A stretch of DNA of 64,000 bases from Nematopogon swammerdamellus (Eukaryota > Arthropoda > Insecta > Lepidoptera > Adelidae). The stretch covers positions 7,151,347 through 7,215,346 of the forward strand of contig OX336355.1 of NCBI GenBank assembly GCA_946902875.1, read 5' to 3'. The translations under genes and the position numbers were made by a program. How positions within the stretch are numbered: position 1 is the first letter of the stretch; each line of letters starts with the position of its first letter. Below, in pieces: positions 44,092 to 64,000 of this stretch. The notes beneath the pieces are model-generated. The model worked only from the letters and a program-made list of their open reading frames with translations. It was not told the DNA's origin and made no database searches.

Positions 44092-45139
44092 CAAAATAAT
44101 ATTATACAAAATAATAATCACATGTGTAAAAATAACATTTAAAAATGTATAAAGAATAAAACTTAACCTAAAAAAGGTTATAAATAACTAAAAAAACTGC
44201 ATCTTTGTCTAGCAAAGGTCTGGCCGCAGCTAATGACTTCCATCGCAGATATTTTAAGACCATCATTATAAATTAAATAATAATTTATCAGCAAAATTAA
44301 ATGACAAGCTATAATGTCGACCTTCTGTGAGCAAGCAATTATCGTCATACGTAACGGATAAGATAACTATATGACACTGTCGATTATGCTACATTATTAT
44401 TATCATCTCAAAACTATTTTGTCCAGTCGCAGAATGGCAGATGCATCCCAATGAAGTTGTCATGTCATATATGATAGCCTGTCATTTCATGATTTGTCAT
44501 GATGATTATTGAATTGTACGTGGAAATTAAAGTGCCACTTAGTTTTCGTGGCCTTGAAAATATCATCGTAACGTAGAAAAAAAAATTGTATATATTTTGT
44601 CCTGTTTTAATGAATTTATATTATATTCACTAGCTTTTACCTGCGTCTTCGCTCGCATGATATTCATATTTAAAAAGAAAGTAATTAAGCCCGCTTACCA
44701 TACTTTATTTCGGCGCGTGGAACAATTCAGTTTGTATGAGATCCACGTATTCCGGTTAGGCTATAAAATTAGAAGGTGTGGATCTAAGCTCGCGATGGCT
44801 TCACCGAACATATCCGGGCCCATCGGCAGTAGAGGAGGGTATTAATCGAGGCCGGGACTAGCGATTTAGCCTATCCTGTGTCCCGTATAGTTAAATATGC
44901 TTGTATTAAGTTTCATCTAATTCAGATGATCGGTTTAAGAGTTATGGAGTAACATACATACAGAAAAGATGTCTAAAAATCAATTTAGTTTTAGAATCGT
45001 ACATACAGTTCTCAAACGCAATATCTCATAAAACAAAGTAACTTACTGCATGACCATCCCTTACAGATTTATTATTATTGATTATAATGAAAAATAAGGG
45101 ATGGGTAATTTGTATTAATTTTTAAAATAATGAATGAAT
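44092..45139. other. Spacer with two dispersed repeat fragments
   Basis: A fragment at 44629-44690 begins cactagcttttacctgcgtc, like the ends of the element at 16327. A fragment at 44793-44864 matches 31080-31152. The tail at 44905-44965 (aagtttcatctaattcagat, ggtttaagagttatggag, aacatacatacag) is of the usual retroposon-tail kind. No gene is supported. Confidence 0.5.
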
Positions 45140-45260
45140 GAAATGAAAATATACTTTATTGTACACCATTGTATAAAAAGGTTACAAAAGTCGAGTTTAA
45201 TGCCTTGCGGCATTCTTTACGAACTAACCTTTGGGATGTGGAAAACACGTAGGGGCGGAC
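45140..45260 (-). pseudogene. Probable LINE 3' untranslated end
   Basis: On the minus strand the sequence aatgccgcaaggcatt is followed by gtacaataaagtatattttc, which holds an AATAAA signal, and a short attcattcatttca tail at 45130-45150. This layout is that of a LINE 3' end. No coding part is left and the clade is not determined. Confidence 0.5.
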
Positions 45261-45745
45261 AATGCAGTACTAAACAGGGAACAGTTGTATGAAATATAAA
45301 TACACACATATACAAATTGTACAAAGATACATACAATCAATATAAATCCTTACATATACATAATTACATATATATAATAAGAAATATAAATATTATAATA
45401 TACCTACATCAACTCCTATATACAATACATAAATACTTATATACATACTTTACATACATTTCAACTGGATTTTAGTTCTTAAAATAAAGATATGTTAAAA
45501 TATCTTACTTCATTCTGGTTCAAAGAAATGTTACGCCTGCCTATTTTCATTAATTATCATTATTTAAAACAGTTATAATTTCCACACACGTAACTTGTTT
45601 ATGCTATGCCCTGTACTTAATAGATTCTTGTTATAGTAATGTCCATAGCAGGGCCGTGGCAGGTAACTATATATCTGGTTACATCAGCTCATCTAAAATT
45701 CCTGATAAGATATAGCGAGTGTGTGTGCGAAGATTTAATTTATTT
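45261..45745. other. AT-rich upstream region of UGP exon 1b
   Basis: It is dominated by TA-rich and acata-rich low-complexity sequence (45290-45480). No gene or clear repeat. It lies directly upstream of the putative promoter at 45750. Confidence 0.4.
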
Positions 45746-45749
45746 TGAG

Positions 45750-45783
45750 TCAGTCAGATATTGTTGAGCGATCGGAACGGTTG
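45750..45783 (+). promoter_or_regulatory. Candidate TATA-less core promoter (Inr + DPE) for UGP exon 1b
   Basis: TCAGTC (45750-45755) fits the arthropod initiator, with A+1 at 45752. GGTTG at 45779-45783 fits the downstream promoter element RGWYV and falls exactly at +28 to +32. The ATG of exon 1b lies 83 bases downstream of +1. A second overlapping TCAG starts at 45754. Confidence 0.5.
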
Positions 45784-45834
45784 TGTGCGAGTTTTGCATT
45801 ATAATAGTATATAATAATTTATTTATTTTTAAAT

Positions 45835-56669
<10,835 letters not shown>

Positions 56670-56850
56670 GTGAGTTTATTCATTTTTGTCACTATGTAAG
56701 GTTTCCGACCGGTCTATTCCCAGGCAGTGAGTTGCGAAAGGTGAACTCACTCGAAACAGTTGAGAGCGAGATGGCGAGCATGTGACTCAAGCAAGATAGA
56801 CCGAGATAAAATAAATCTAGTAAATCCTATCAATACTAGCATTGCATGAT

Positions 56851-57070
56851 GTGTCTGAAAAAGGATGTCACCTAAGTAATTTTTTCGTATATCTGTGTCT
56901 GAAAAAGGATGTCACCTAAGTAATTTTTTCGTATATCTGTGTCTGAAAAAGGATGTCACCTAGGTAATTTTTTCGTATATCTGTGTCTGAAAAAGGATGT
57001 CTCCTAGGTAATTTTTTCGTATATCTGTGTCTGAAAAAGGATGTCAGCTAGGTAATTTTTTCGTATATGC
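56851..57070 (+). repeat. 44-bp tandem repeat, five copies
   Basis: The unit gtgtctgaaaaaggatgtca then cctaagtaattttttcgtat starts near 56852 with landmarks (tctgaaa) at 56854, 56898, 56942, 56986 and 57030, exactly 44 bp apart. Copies differ by one to three bases (cacctaag, cacctagg, ctcctagg, cagctagg). Confidence 0.9.
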
Positions 57071-57354
57071 CTTATGAGGCCTCACTCAGCAAAAACTGTT
57101 TGACAGCTGTCAGTCTAATATAAAAATGCTGTCTCTGTTCTACAGACCGACCAAGTTATCTGTGAACTGAGTGGTGCGCGCCATCGTACTCCAATCAATA
57201 AAGCATTTCCACTCGACGTAATTCCTCTGTCGCTGAATCTTTGCAGTGTGATAAAGTAGGGTTTAAAATACACGTTTGACAAATTATCTAGGATTTTTTA
57301 TGTTTGGAAGTTAGGTATTTATACCTAAAGATGAAAATCGCTTATAACTGCTGG

Positions 57355-57900
57355 TGAAAAATTGCTCCGTCCGAAGTTCCTTCCGTGTATGATATTATAT
57401 ATTAATAAGAGTATATATATAACATTATCTATGAAAATTTCGATTTCGAATAGGCAGAAATTTGAAAATACCTATTTTGTATCACAACTTCTTCAGAAAA
57501 ATTGCTCTGTCAATTTTTATTTTATTATATGTCTTAATTTATTTATATATATCGCTTTAGACAAGTATCTAGGAAATTTTCCGTATCGATCACACCTTTA
57601 CAGATTTTCCGCAATAATTCGCTGTGAAAAATTGCTCTGTCCAAAATTCTTTCGGAATATGATATTATATATTAATAAGAGTATATAAATAACATTATCT
57701 AGGAAAATTTCGATTTCGAACAGGCAGAAATTTGAAAATACCTATAAAAATTACTCTGTCAATTTTTATTTTTTTTCATCTCCTAATTTCTTTAAATATA
57801 TCGCTTTTCATAATTATCTAGGAAATTTTCCTTATGGATCACACCTTTACATATTTTTGGCAATAACCCAAGCACTGTGAAAAATTGCTTCGTCTGTTTT
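57355..57900 (+). repeat. ~265-bp AT-rich tandem duplication
   Basis: The block aaaattgctccgtccgaagt, then gatattatatattaataaga and tttcgatttcgaataggcag, recurs as aaaattgctctgtccaaaat and so on at about 57627. A third start occurs at 57880. Within each copy the motif attatctaggaaaatttt and aaaattgctctgtc occur twice, so an older half-size repeat is likely. Confidence 0.7.
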
Positions 57901-57984
57901 TATTAACTTATTAGACACAGAACATCAAAATATAATATAATTGTATATTATCCAATAAAATTTCTCCATTAAACATGAACTTTC

Positions 57985-58258
57985 GAGTAGTTTCGAGTAT
58001 CGCAATATAATAAAACAACGTTTAAAAAGCGCGCGCTCGCACTACACTGAACTCGGGGTGCGGGAGGGCTGCGGGGAGTGGGGAAGAATAAGCCCGCCCG
58101 CCCGCGCGCCAGCAGCTCATCGTCCCGCACCGCGACCGACGAGACGACACGCGAGCGTCGTCGATGCTCGCGGCTCGCTATTCCGCCCGCCACCTCTGTC
58201 GTCCCACTACAACGCCGCTCCGCCGCGCCGTCCTGCCGCCTATGGAACGAAAATGTAG
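57985..58258. other. GC-rich island-like stretch
   Basis: This stretch is strongly GC- and CpG-rich in an AT-rich intron (for example ccgcccgcccgcgcgccagc). Overlapping ORFs on both strands have no recognisable domain. It may be a repeat end, as 63770-63850 has a similar composition. There is no sign of a transcription start that I can support. Confidence 0.4.
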
Positions 58259-58409
58259 GGCCTATCTATATAGTATTAGGAACTTTTAAAATTTAACTTT
58301 CGTTCTGTAATTTAATTTGTATGACAGTATGTCGAAACAACTTATTAAACATATTTCATGCACGTACAGTCTGTATGTAAATAAAGTGTATACATTTTTG
58401 TAAAAAAAC

Positions 58410-58787
58410 GATTTAAAAAATTAAAAACCGCCTTCAAAAATGTATGAAATAAAAAAAAATCGAACCCTAGAGTTGAAGGCGGTCGGTTATTTTTGCTTGC
58501 ACCGCCTTCAACTCTAGGGTTCGATTTTTTTTATTTCATACATTTTTGAAGGCGGTTTTTATATTTTTTTTAATAGTTTTTTATTTCAGTTTTTTTAGTA
58601 ATTTTTTGCTATTAATGTACTCGGCGGAATCGCTCGGCTTTTGGCTTCGCGAATCCGCCTCGCTTTCTAATCCGATCTTGATGAAATTGAAATGGGACCA
58701 CGCGGAAAGCACCAGCTTTCAAATAAAAAAAGAATCATCACAATCGGTTCACTTGGGGACGGAGTCGCGTGTGTCCGCCTGTAAGTA
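58410..58787 (-). mobile_element. Hairpin-ended repeat element, copy 2 (reverse of 34205-34600)
   Basis: The hairpin at 58426-58561 has arms of about 58 bp: aaccgccttcaaaaatgtat, then cgaaccctagagttgaaggcggt, and their reverse complement, around a ~17-base loop. The remaining part (actcggcggaatcgctcggc, gaaagcaccagctttcaaat) matches 34300-34400 reversed. The element ends directly at the LINE at 58788. Confidence 0.75.
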
Positions 58788-60345
58788 TCTACAGGTCGCA
58801 CTCAGACGACGCGGGGACAGCTCGATTGTTCGAGCACTTGAGTAGAGCGGCAGATGAAGTGCATGTAGTTTCCCTATATATATATATATCCGCGGATATG
58901 GTTCTGCTTGGGGATTTTAATGCCCATCACGAGGAGTGGCTGGGCTCCGGGAGAACTGACTTCGAGGGGAGAGCCGCCTACGACTTCGCCCTGACGCATG
59001 ACTTGCCTCAACTGATAGACCAACCTACCAAAGTGCCAGACATGGACGGTCATGCACCCTCTCTGCTGGATCTTCTGCTGACGACGAACCCTGCTGGATA
59101 CAAAGTCACAGTGAGCACTCCTCTTGGCTTCTCTGACCACTGTTTAGTGGGGTCCACGGTGCCATTTTTGCCTCCTTAGTCTCGTACTGGAGGAATGCGT
59201 CCAATTTGGCACTACGTGTCAGCGGATTGGGACGGGATGCGAGAATACATCACATCCTACCCATGGAGAGAGCTATGCTTCAGTTCGGATGATCTACACC
59301 TCGGATGATCTACACCTTGGCTACGGCATTGGCGCATTCCGGCAGAATGCGCCAATGCCGTAGCCGAGGTGGTTCTGGGGGGAATGGAGATGTTCATTCC
59401 CAGCGCCCTCGTGCGCCTCGGTGGTAAAAGCCAGGCCTGGTACAGCCGCGACTGTGGTGAAGCTGTCGCAGATAATGGCGCAGCTTATCGTGCATGGTCG
59501 TGCGCTCGTACCAGACGCGATCCTAATGTATCCGAACTGAAGAAAGAATACAACCGCCTCTCCAGATCCTGCAAGAGGGCTATCGTCAGGGCCAAATTCG
59601 AGCATATCGGCAGAGTTGGTGATAGGCTGAACCAGCACCCAACTGGGAGCCGTGAGTTTTGGTCTCTCGCCAAATCTGTCGTATCGATTTTCTACCGCTC
59701 CTCCCTTCCACCTCTACAGTGTCCTGGGGGCTCACTTGCCCACTCCGCAAATGTAAATGCTCTCTTTGCGTAGAACTCCACCATGGACGATGGGGTGCCA
59801 TCCCCCCATCCATAACTAGGTGTGAGAACTCCATGCCGGAAGTACAGTTCCGACAACGAACTGTGCGGGCGGAGCTTATCTCCCTAGACACCAGGAAGGC
59901 GAGTGGGCCGGATATGATTCCTGCATTGGTGCTGAAACGGTGTGAATTGGTCTCGATATTGCCAAGGCATTCGAATGGGTTTGGCACAAATCGCTTCTGG
60001 GCTAGCTTCCGTCGTACGGACTTCCTTCTGGCCTCTGCGACTGGGTCGCCGACTTCCTACATGGGCGTAGCATTCAGGTCCTAGTGGACGGTTGCTCTTC
60101 GGACGCCCTGTCAGTGAATGCCGGCGTACCGCAGGGATCTGTGTTGTCTTGTCACCAACACTGTTTCTTCTGCATATCAATGACATGCTGCCACTCGGCA
60201 ACATAAATTGTTATGCGGATGACAGTACAGCACATGGATCCTATACCAGTGACCCTTCAGTCAGACGGGATGTTGTGGATGAAGAGGCGAAGACTTGTGT
60301 CTGATCTCAAACAAACGCTTTGGTCTATTTCCGAATGGGGCCGCT
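58788..60345 (+). pseudogene. LINE copy with endonuclease and RT (broken), family of 61847-63064
   Basis: It starts inside an endonuclease domain (GDFNAHHEEWLG then TPLGFSDHCLVG, the AP-endonuclease-like GDFN and SDH signatures, 58769-59179 frame). It then breaks into several frames. The RT part is scattered over 59660-60345 in at least two frames, with GLPSGLCDWVADFLHGRSIQ, VPQGS and CYADDS recognisable. It is truncated before the RT C-terminus. Its RT portion is very close to the minus-strand LINE at 61847-63064. A short inverted duplication occurs around 59290-59370 (cttggctacggcattggcgc / gcgccaatgccgtagccgag). Confidence 0.8.
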
Positions 60346-60609
60346 GTACGCAACAGTCGTTCTCACCCCGTGGTGTTAGTGGGTGGACTGTAGTTGGGTG
60401 GGGGTGCGACTGTGCACATGCAATATCACGCCGTCACCGCAGCGGTACTCATATTCTGGGTTTGATAGTTTCATAAGGGGTGAAATAGGGTAAATAAGAG
60501 ACGATTGGGACTTTTACAAGTTTCCCCGAGGCTGGTTTACGCGGCGGCGACGGGTGTTGTCTACTGTTATCTATCAGTCAGTTCAGATCTTATTTTGCGC
60601 TTCGTGATA
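60346..60609. other. Spacer between LINE fragment and 102-bp repeats
   Basis: This is a GC-moderate stretch without a supported gene. It follows the truncated LINE directly. Confidence 0.4.
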
Positions 60610-61420
60610 GGATTAGTTTGGCGTAGCGTCTGGATCCGTCTGGCTGACTTCGGAAATTCGCTTAGGTGTCGGGCTCCGTCTGGATGGCGTCGGGGAACGC
60701 AGGGCAGTATCGGGCTCCATCGGGATGGCGTCGGGGGACGTTGGGCAGTGTCGGGCTCCTTCCGAGCTGCGTCGGGATTCGTCGGACTGGCTTCGAGGCT
60801 CGCTTAGATGTCAGACCGCGTCTGGATGGCGTCGGGGGAACGCAGGGGCAGTGTCGGACTCCTTCTTAGCCGCGTCGGGATTCGTCGGGCTGGTTTCGGA
60901 GCTCGCTTAGATGTCGGACTGCGTCTGGATGGCGTCGGGGGAACGCAGGGCAGTGTCGGACTCCTTCTGAGCAGCGTCGGGATTCGTCGGACTGGTTTCA
61001 GAGCTCGCTTAGATGTCGGACTGCGTCTGGGTGGCGTCGGGGGAACGCAGGGCAGTGTCGGACTCCTTCTGAGCAGCGTCGGGATTCGTCGGACTAGCTT
61101 TGAGGCTTACTTGGATGTCGGGCTCCGTCTGTATTGTGTCGGGGAACCCCAGGGCAGTGTCGGGCTCTTTCTTAGCAGCGTCGGGATTCGTCGGACTAGC
61201 TTCCGAGCTCACTTAGATGTCGGACTCCGTCTGAATGGCGTCGTGGGAACGCAGGGCAATGTTGGACTCCTTCTGAGCAGCTTCGGGATTCGTCGGACTA
61301 GCTTCCGAGCTCACGTAGATGTCGGACTGCGTCTGGATGGCGTCGGGGGAACACAGGGAAATGTTGGACTCCTTCTGAGCAGCGTCGGGATTCGTCGGAC
61401 TAGCTTCGAGGTGTAGCGCA
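60610..61420 (+). repeat. 102-bp GC-rich minisatellite (about 7-8 copies)
   Basis: The unit runs gatgtcggactgcgtctgga then tggcgtcgggggaacgcagg and tcgggattcgtcggact. The landmark atgtcgg falls at 60911, 61013, 61115, 61217 and 61319, exactly 102 bp apart, and at 60808 (103 bp, one extra g). Because 102 is divisible by three, a 202-codon ORF (60808-61416) stays open. I take it as a repeat artefact because all copies encode the same 34-residue pattern with no domain. Confidence 0.9.
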
Positions 61421-61846
61421 AAGTGTGTGGTGGTGTGGTACCTCCTACCTGGATGTTGATGTCTCCGCCCGCAGCCGCACCTTCGATAGCTCGGTCCTTC
61501 AGGTGGTGGTCGTCGATCGGCACGGAAACGTCCCGGTGTCCGAGGATCTGCTGGGCCCAGCTACGCACACACTTCGGAAACTACACTCACTATACTTATG
61601 CCGTATTAGGTCGCAACAAGCCCTGAGAGCCCGCGCCGCGCTCGATCAGGGTGGATTTTATCTTTTCCAGAGCAAAATGTTTGAACAAAACCGCCCGCTC
61701 CCGCTTGTATTTTCGGACGTGTCAGATCACAACAGTCCGTCGCCTAGGCAACCGGACTCTTCTCCTTTCCGCCAGGAGGCGCTGTGTGCTTCTTGCATGA
61801 AGACCGCTGCAGGTAGAGTCTTGAGGCGAAGAGAATGGAGGAACGT
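61421..61846. other. Moderately GC-rich segment, unknown
   Basis: The frame 61425-61901 is open (158 codons) but ends in the LINE's tail and has no recognisable motif. It may be a fragment of another repeat. Codon-like structure is not evident, so no gene is called. Confidence 0.35.
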
Positions 61847-63064
61847 TTTTTTTAATTTTTTTTTATTGAAAGCGCGACATATGGCGCCGAGCCACCCATA
61901 AGGTGTCTAACGACGCCCATGGACATTCGGTCGTATGCGGGGGTTGCGAATGCCATGCCGGCCTGACAGGTGCCCATTCACGCCCCTCTTTAAGGACCCG
62001 AGACTGTACTTGGGGGGAAATATATGAGCAGGGAGAGCATTCCAGAGTTTACCGGTTCTGTAGAGGAATGATCTGCAGAATCGATTAGTACGCATCCGCG
62101 GTAAGTCCAGCGTATAGGGATGCAATCCCTGCCCAGTTCATGTGGTGCGGAGATGGAAAGGGGACGGCGGGATTGCGTTAAACAGCTCCTCCGAGTACTC
62201 CCCATGGAATAAGCGATAGAACACACTTAGGGAGCCGACATCCCTACGGTGTTGCAGTGGTTTTAGATCGCGGGACACTGCGGGGTCACCCACTAGTCGC
62301 ACGGCTCGACGCTGGATCGAGTCCAGAGGCGCAAGCTGGTATTTGGCAGAGCCATCCCACAGGTGCGAGCAGTACTCCAAGCAGGACCTGATCTGCGATT
62401 TATACAAAAGCAGCCTTTGGTCCGGCGTGAAGTACCGTCGCACCTTATTGAGTACGCCCAGCTTTTTAGAAGCCAGCTTGGCCTTCCCCTCGATATGGCG
62501 ACGAAAGTTCAAGTCGTGCGACAGTTCGACTCCGAGGACCCCGAGGTGTTCGCTTAATTTAAGCGACGTGCCTTGGAATGAAGGAGCCGGTGTGAACGCC
62601 GCTCTCTTCGCACTTAACGCGCAAACTTGTGTCTTGGAAGCGTTGAACTCGACCAAATTGCTACGGCCCCATTCGGAAATAGAGCCGAGTGTGTGTTCGA
62701 GCTCAGACACAAGTCTTCGCCTCTTCTCATCCACAATATCCCGACTGGCTGAAGGGTGACTGGTGTAGGATCCGTGTGCCGTACTGTCATCCGCATAACA
62801 ATGTATGTTGCCCAGAGACAGCATATCATTGATATGCAGAAGAAACAGCGTGGGTGACAACACAGATCCTTGTGGTACGCCGGGGTTCACTGACATGGCG
62901 TCCGACGAGCAACCGTCCACTAGGACCTGAATGCTACGCCCATGTAGGAAGTCGGCGACCCAGTCACAGAGGCCAGAAGGAAGTCCGTAAGCCGGCAATT
63001 TGCCCAAGAGCGACTTGTGCCAAAGCCGATCAAATGCCTTGGCAATATCAAGGCCAATTGCCAA
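61847..63064 (-). pseudogene. LINE copy: reverse transcriptase C-terminal part and 3' end
   Basis: The minus-strand frame 63064-62138 gives 308 codons. It holds ALDIAKAFD-like LDIAKAFDRLWH (motif A), VNPGVPQGSVLSPTLF (B), CYADDS (C), VFYRLFHGEYSEELFNAIPP, and then, after a frameshift near 62140, FCRSFLYRTGKLWNALPAHI and FPPKYSLG (62125-61907). The 3' end is a T run at 61850-61866 on the + strand. It is 5'-truncated just before motif A. One frameshift separates it from an intact C-terminus. The group is jockey/CR1-like; no RNase H. Confidence 0.85.
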
Positions 63065-63240
63065 GTATTTTTCATTTAATTTTTCATTTATTCATTTCCA
63101 TCTTAGGTACCATCGGTACACTTGAGTTCGTCACATTTTAGTTTACCAAATTTACAATTGAAACTGTCTGGGTCTAGCAGTGGCGGCTTTGACCAATAAA
63201 TTTTAGTGAGGCGACTAAAAATCCACCTACATAGCTTAGA

Positions 63241-63768
63241 CCTGAAGTTTGAGTACCAACACGATGGATCTAGCACCAGTGGTTCTCGAGTTATGACCAA
63301 AACAAAAGTTCATGTGACAGATGGATAGATCTCACCGAGACCTGAAGTTTGAGTACCAACACGATGGGTCTAGCACCAGTGGTTCTCGAGTTATGACCAA
63401 AACAAAAGTTCATGTGACAGATGGATAGATCTCACCGAGACCTGAAGTTTGAGTACCAACACGATGGGTTTAGCACCAGTGGTTCTCGAGTTATGACCAA
63501 AACAAACGTTCATGTGACAGATGGATAGATCTCACCGAGACCTGAAGTTTGAGTACCAACACGATGGGTCTAGCACCAGTGGTTCTCGAGTTATGACCAA
63601 AACAAACGTTCATGTGACAGATAGATAGATCTCACCGAGACCTGAAGTTTGAGTACCGACACGATGGGTCTAACACCAGTGGTTCTCGAGTTATGACCAA
63701 AACAAAAGTTCACGTGACAGATGGATAGATCTCACCGAGACCTGAAGTTTGAGTACCAACACGTTCGC
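63241..63768 (+). repeat. 100-bp tandem repeat, five full copies plus part
   Basis: The unit starts cctgaagtttgagtaccaac then acgatgggtctagcaccagt and ends gatagatctcaccgaga. Landmarks lie at 63241, 63341, 63441, 63541, 63641 and 63741, exactly 100 bp apart, with one or two differences each. The unit includes a ggttctcgagttatgaccaa stretch typical of the tails of the dispersed elements here. Confidence 0.93.
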
Positions 63769-64000
63769 AGTTCGCGCGCGCCCAGTTGCAGCCGAACTTC
63801 GCCGAGCGCGCGCTCCCCTGCCCGCACTACACCCCGCAGCGGATTTCATTCGTTCTCGTACTCGTGTGCCCATAGGGTTATTATAATAAAAGAGCGCAGC
63901 GTATCTTTGATATTCCTATGATAGAATTTTGCACATAATTTGAAAAGGTGCCAGGAGATCAGCCGAGAGAGGCCGTGGGAGCTGTGTGCGCGGGAAGAAA
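63769..64000. other. Right end of window, GC-rich then mixed
   Basis: The 100-bp array is followed by a GC-rich stretch (cgttcgcagttcgcgcgcgc, 63762-63850) and AT-rich sequence. No gene is supported. The end of the window cuts through it. Confidence 0.4.

Larger units (their letters stand above)
56670..64000 (+). other. UGP intron 7, incomplete
   Basis: A strong donor (gtgagt) opens an intron whose acceptor and last exon I could not find in the following 7.3 kb. It includes several tandem repeats and two LINE copies. Alternatively the last exon is missing because of an assembly gap or rearrangement. Confidence 0.6.

Noticed and set aside
57985..58258. CpG-island promoter of another gene
   Set aside because: No exon, start codon context or initiator was found with it, and the composition resembles other repeat ends in the window.
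60808..61416. 202-codon ORF as a repeat protein
   Set aside because: It is entirely made by the 102-bp minisatellite, whose length is a multiple of three. No domain, no outside coding sequence.
63241..63768. CRISPR array
   Set aside because: The 100-bp units are direct head-to-tail repeats without unique spacers, and the window is eukaryotic.

Overview
The window is arthropod nuclear DNA, most likely lepidopteran. It has low gene density, GT-AG introns, an AT-rich background, and very many short inverted-repeat and non-LTR elements of kinds familiar from moth and butterfly genomes. No bacterial or viral gene organisation is present. Species cannot be told from the sequence alone.

The only host gene I can support is UTP--glucose-1-phosphate uridylyltransferase (UGP/UGP2) on the + strand. 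Six consecutive coding exons (48805-48991, 51697-51929, 53835-54040, 54992-55542, 56333-56451, 56565-56669) join in frame. Two candidate alternative first exons, at 37220-37237 (MDQLNR) and 45835-45876 (14 codons), both end in phase 0 at a good donor. With the nearer first exon the joined coding sequence is 1443 nt (481 codons). The last ~35 codons of the family are not in the window, so the last intron is at least 7.3 kb and runs off the right edge.

Layout: 1-1848 repeat debris including a short retroposon. 1849-14317 is a 12.5-kb G/T-rich minisatellite with a 21-23-bp monomer and nested higher-order duplications (2741 bp x2, 637 bp x2 twice over, 429 bp x4, 606 bp x2). 14318-26856 is a mosaic of fold-back elements, MITEs, a tRNA-derived SINE head, a 1.3-kb palindromic element built of inverted 68-bp arrays, and a degraded basic ORF with a BESS-like fragment. 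26857-30186 holds two hAT-type elements inserted 20 bp apart, each with its own perfect 8-bp target duplication. 31196-34065 holds an inverted pair of a modular retroposon, one copy with a 5S-rRNA-like head, and a 5'-truncated RNase H-bearing LINE with a clean target duplication. 34200-45700 (5' side of UGP) holds further hAT, MITE, LINE and Helitron/SINE-like insertions, including a three-level nest at 42609-44091. 45750-56669 is UGP, with old insertions in its introns. 56670-64000 is UGP intron 7: tandem repeats (44, ~265, 102 and 100 bp), a large hairpin element, and two convergent copies of one LINE.

Apart from UGP, the window is best read as a record of transposition and tandem amplification. 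Its most unusual parts are the hierarchical minisatellite, the modular retroposon that shares one 3' body among different 5' heads, the inverted 68-bp arrays, the 98% identical double-MITE hairpin at 15699-16056, and the side-by-side hAT insertions.
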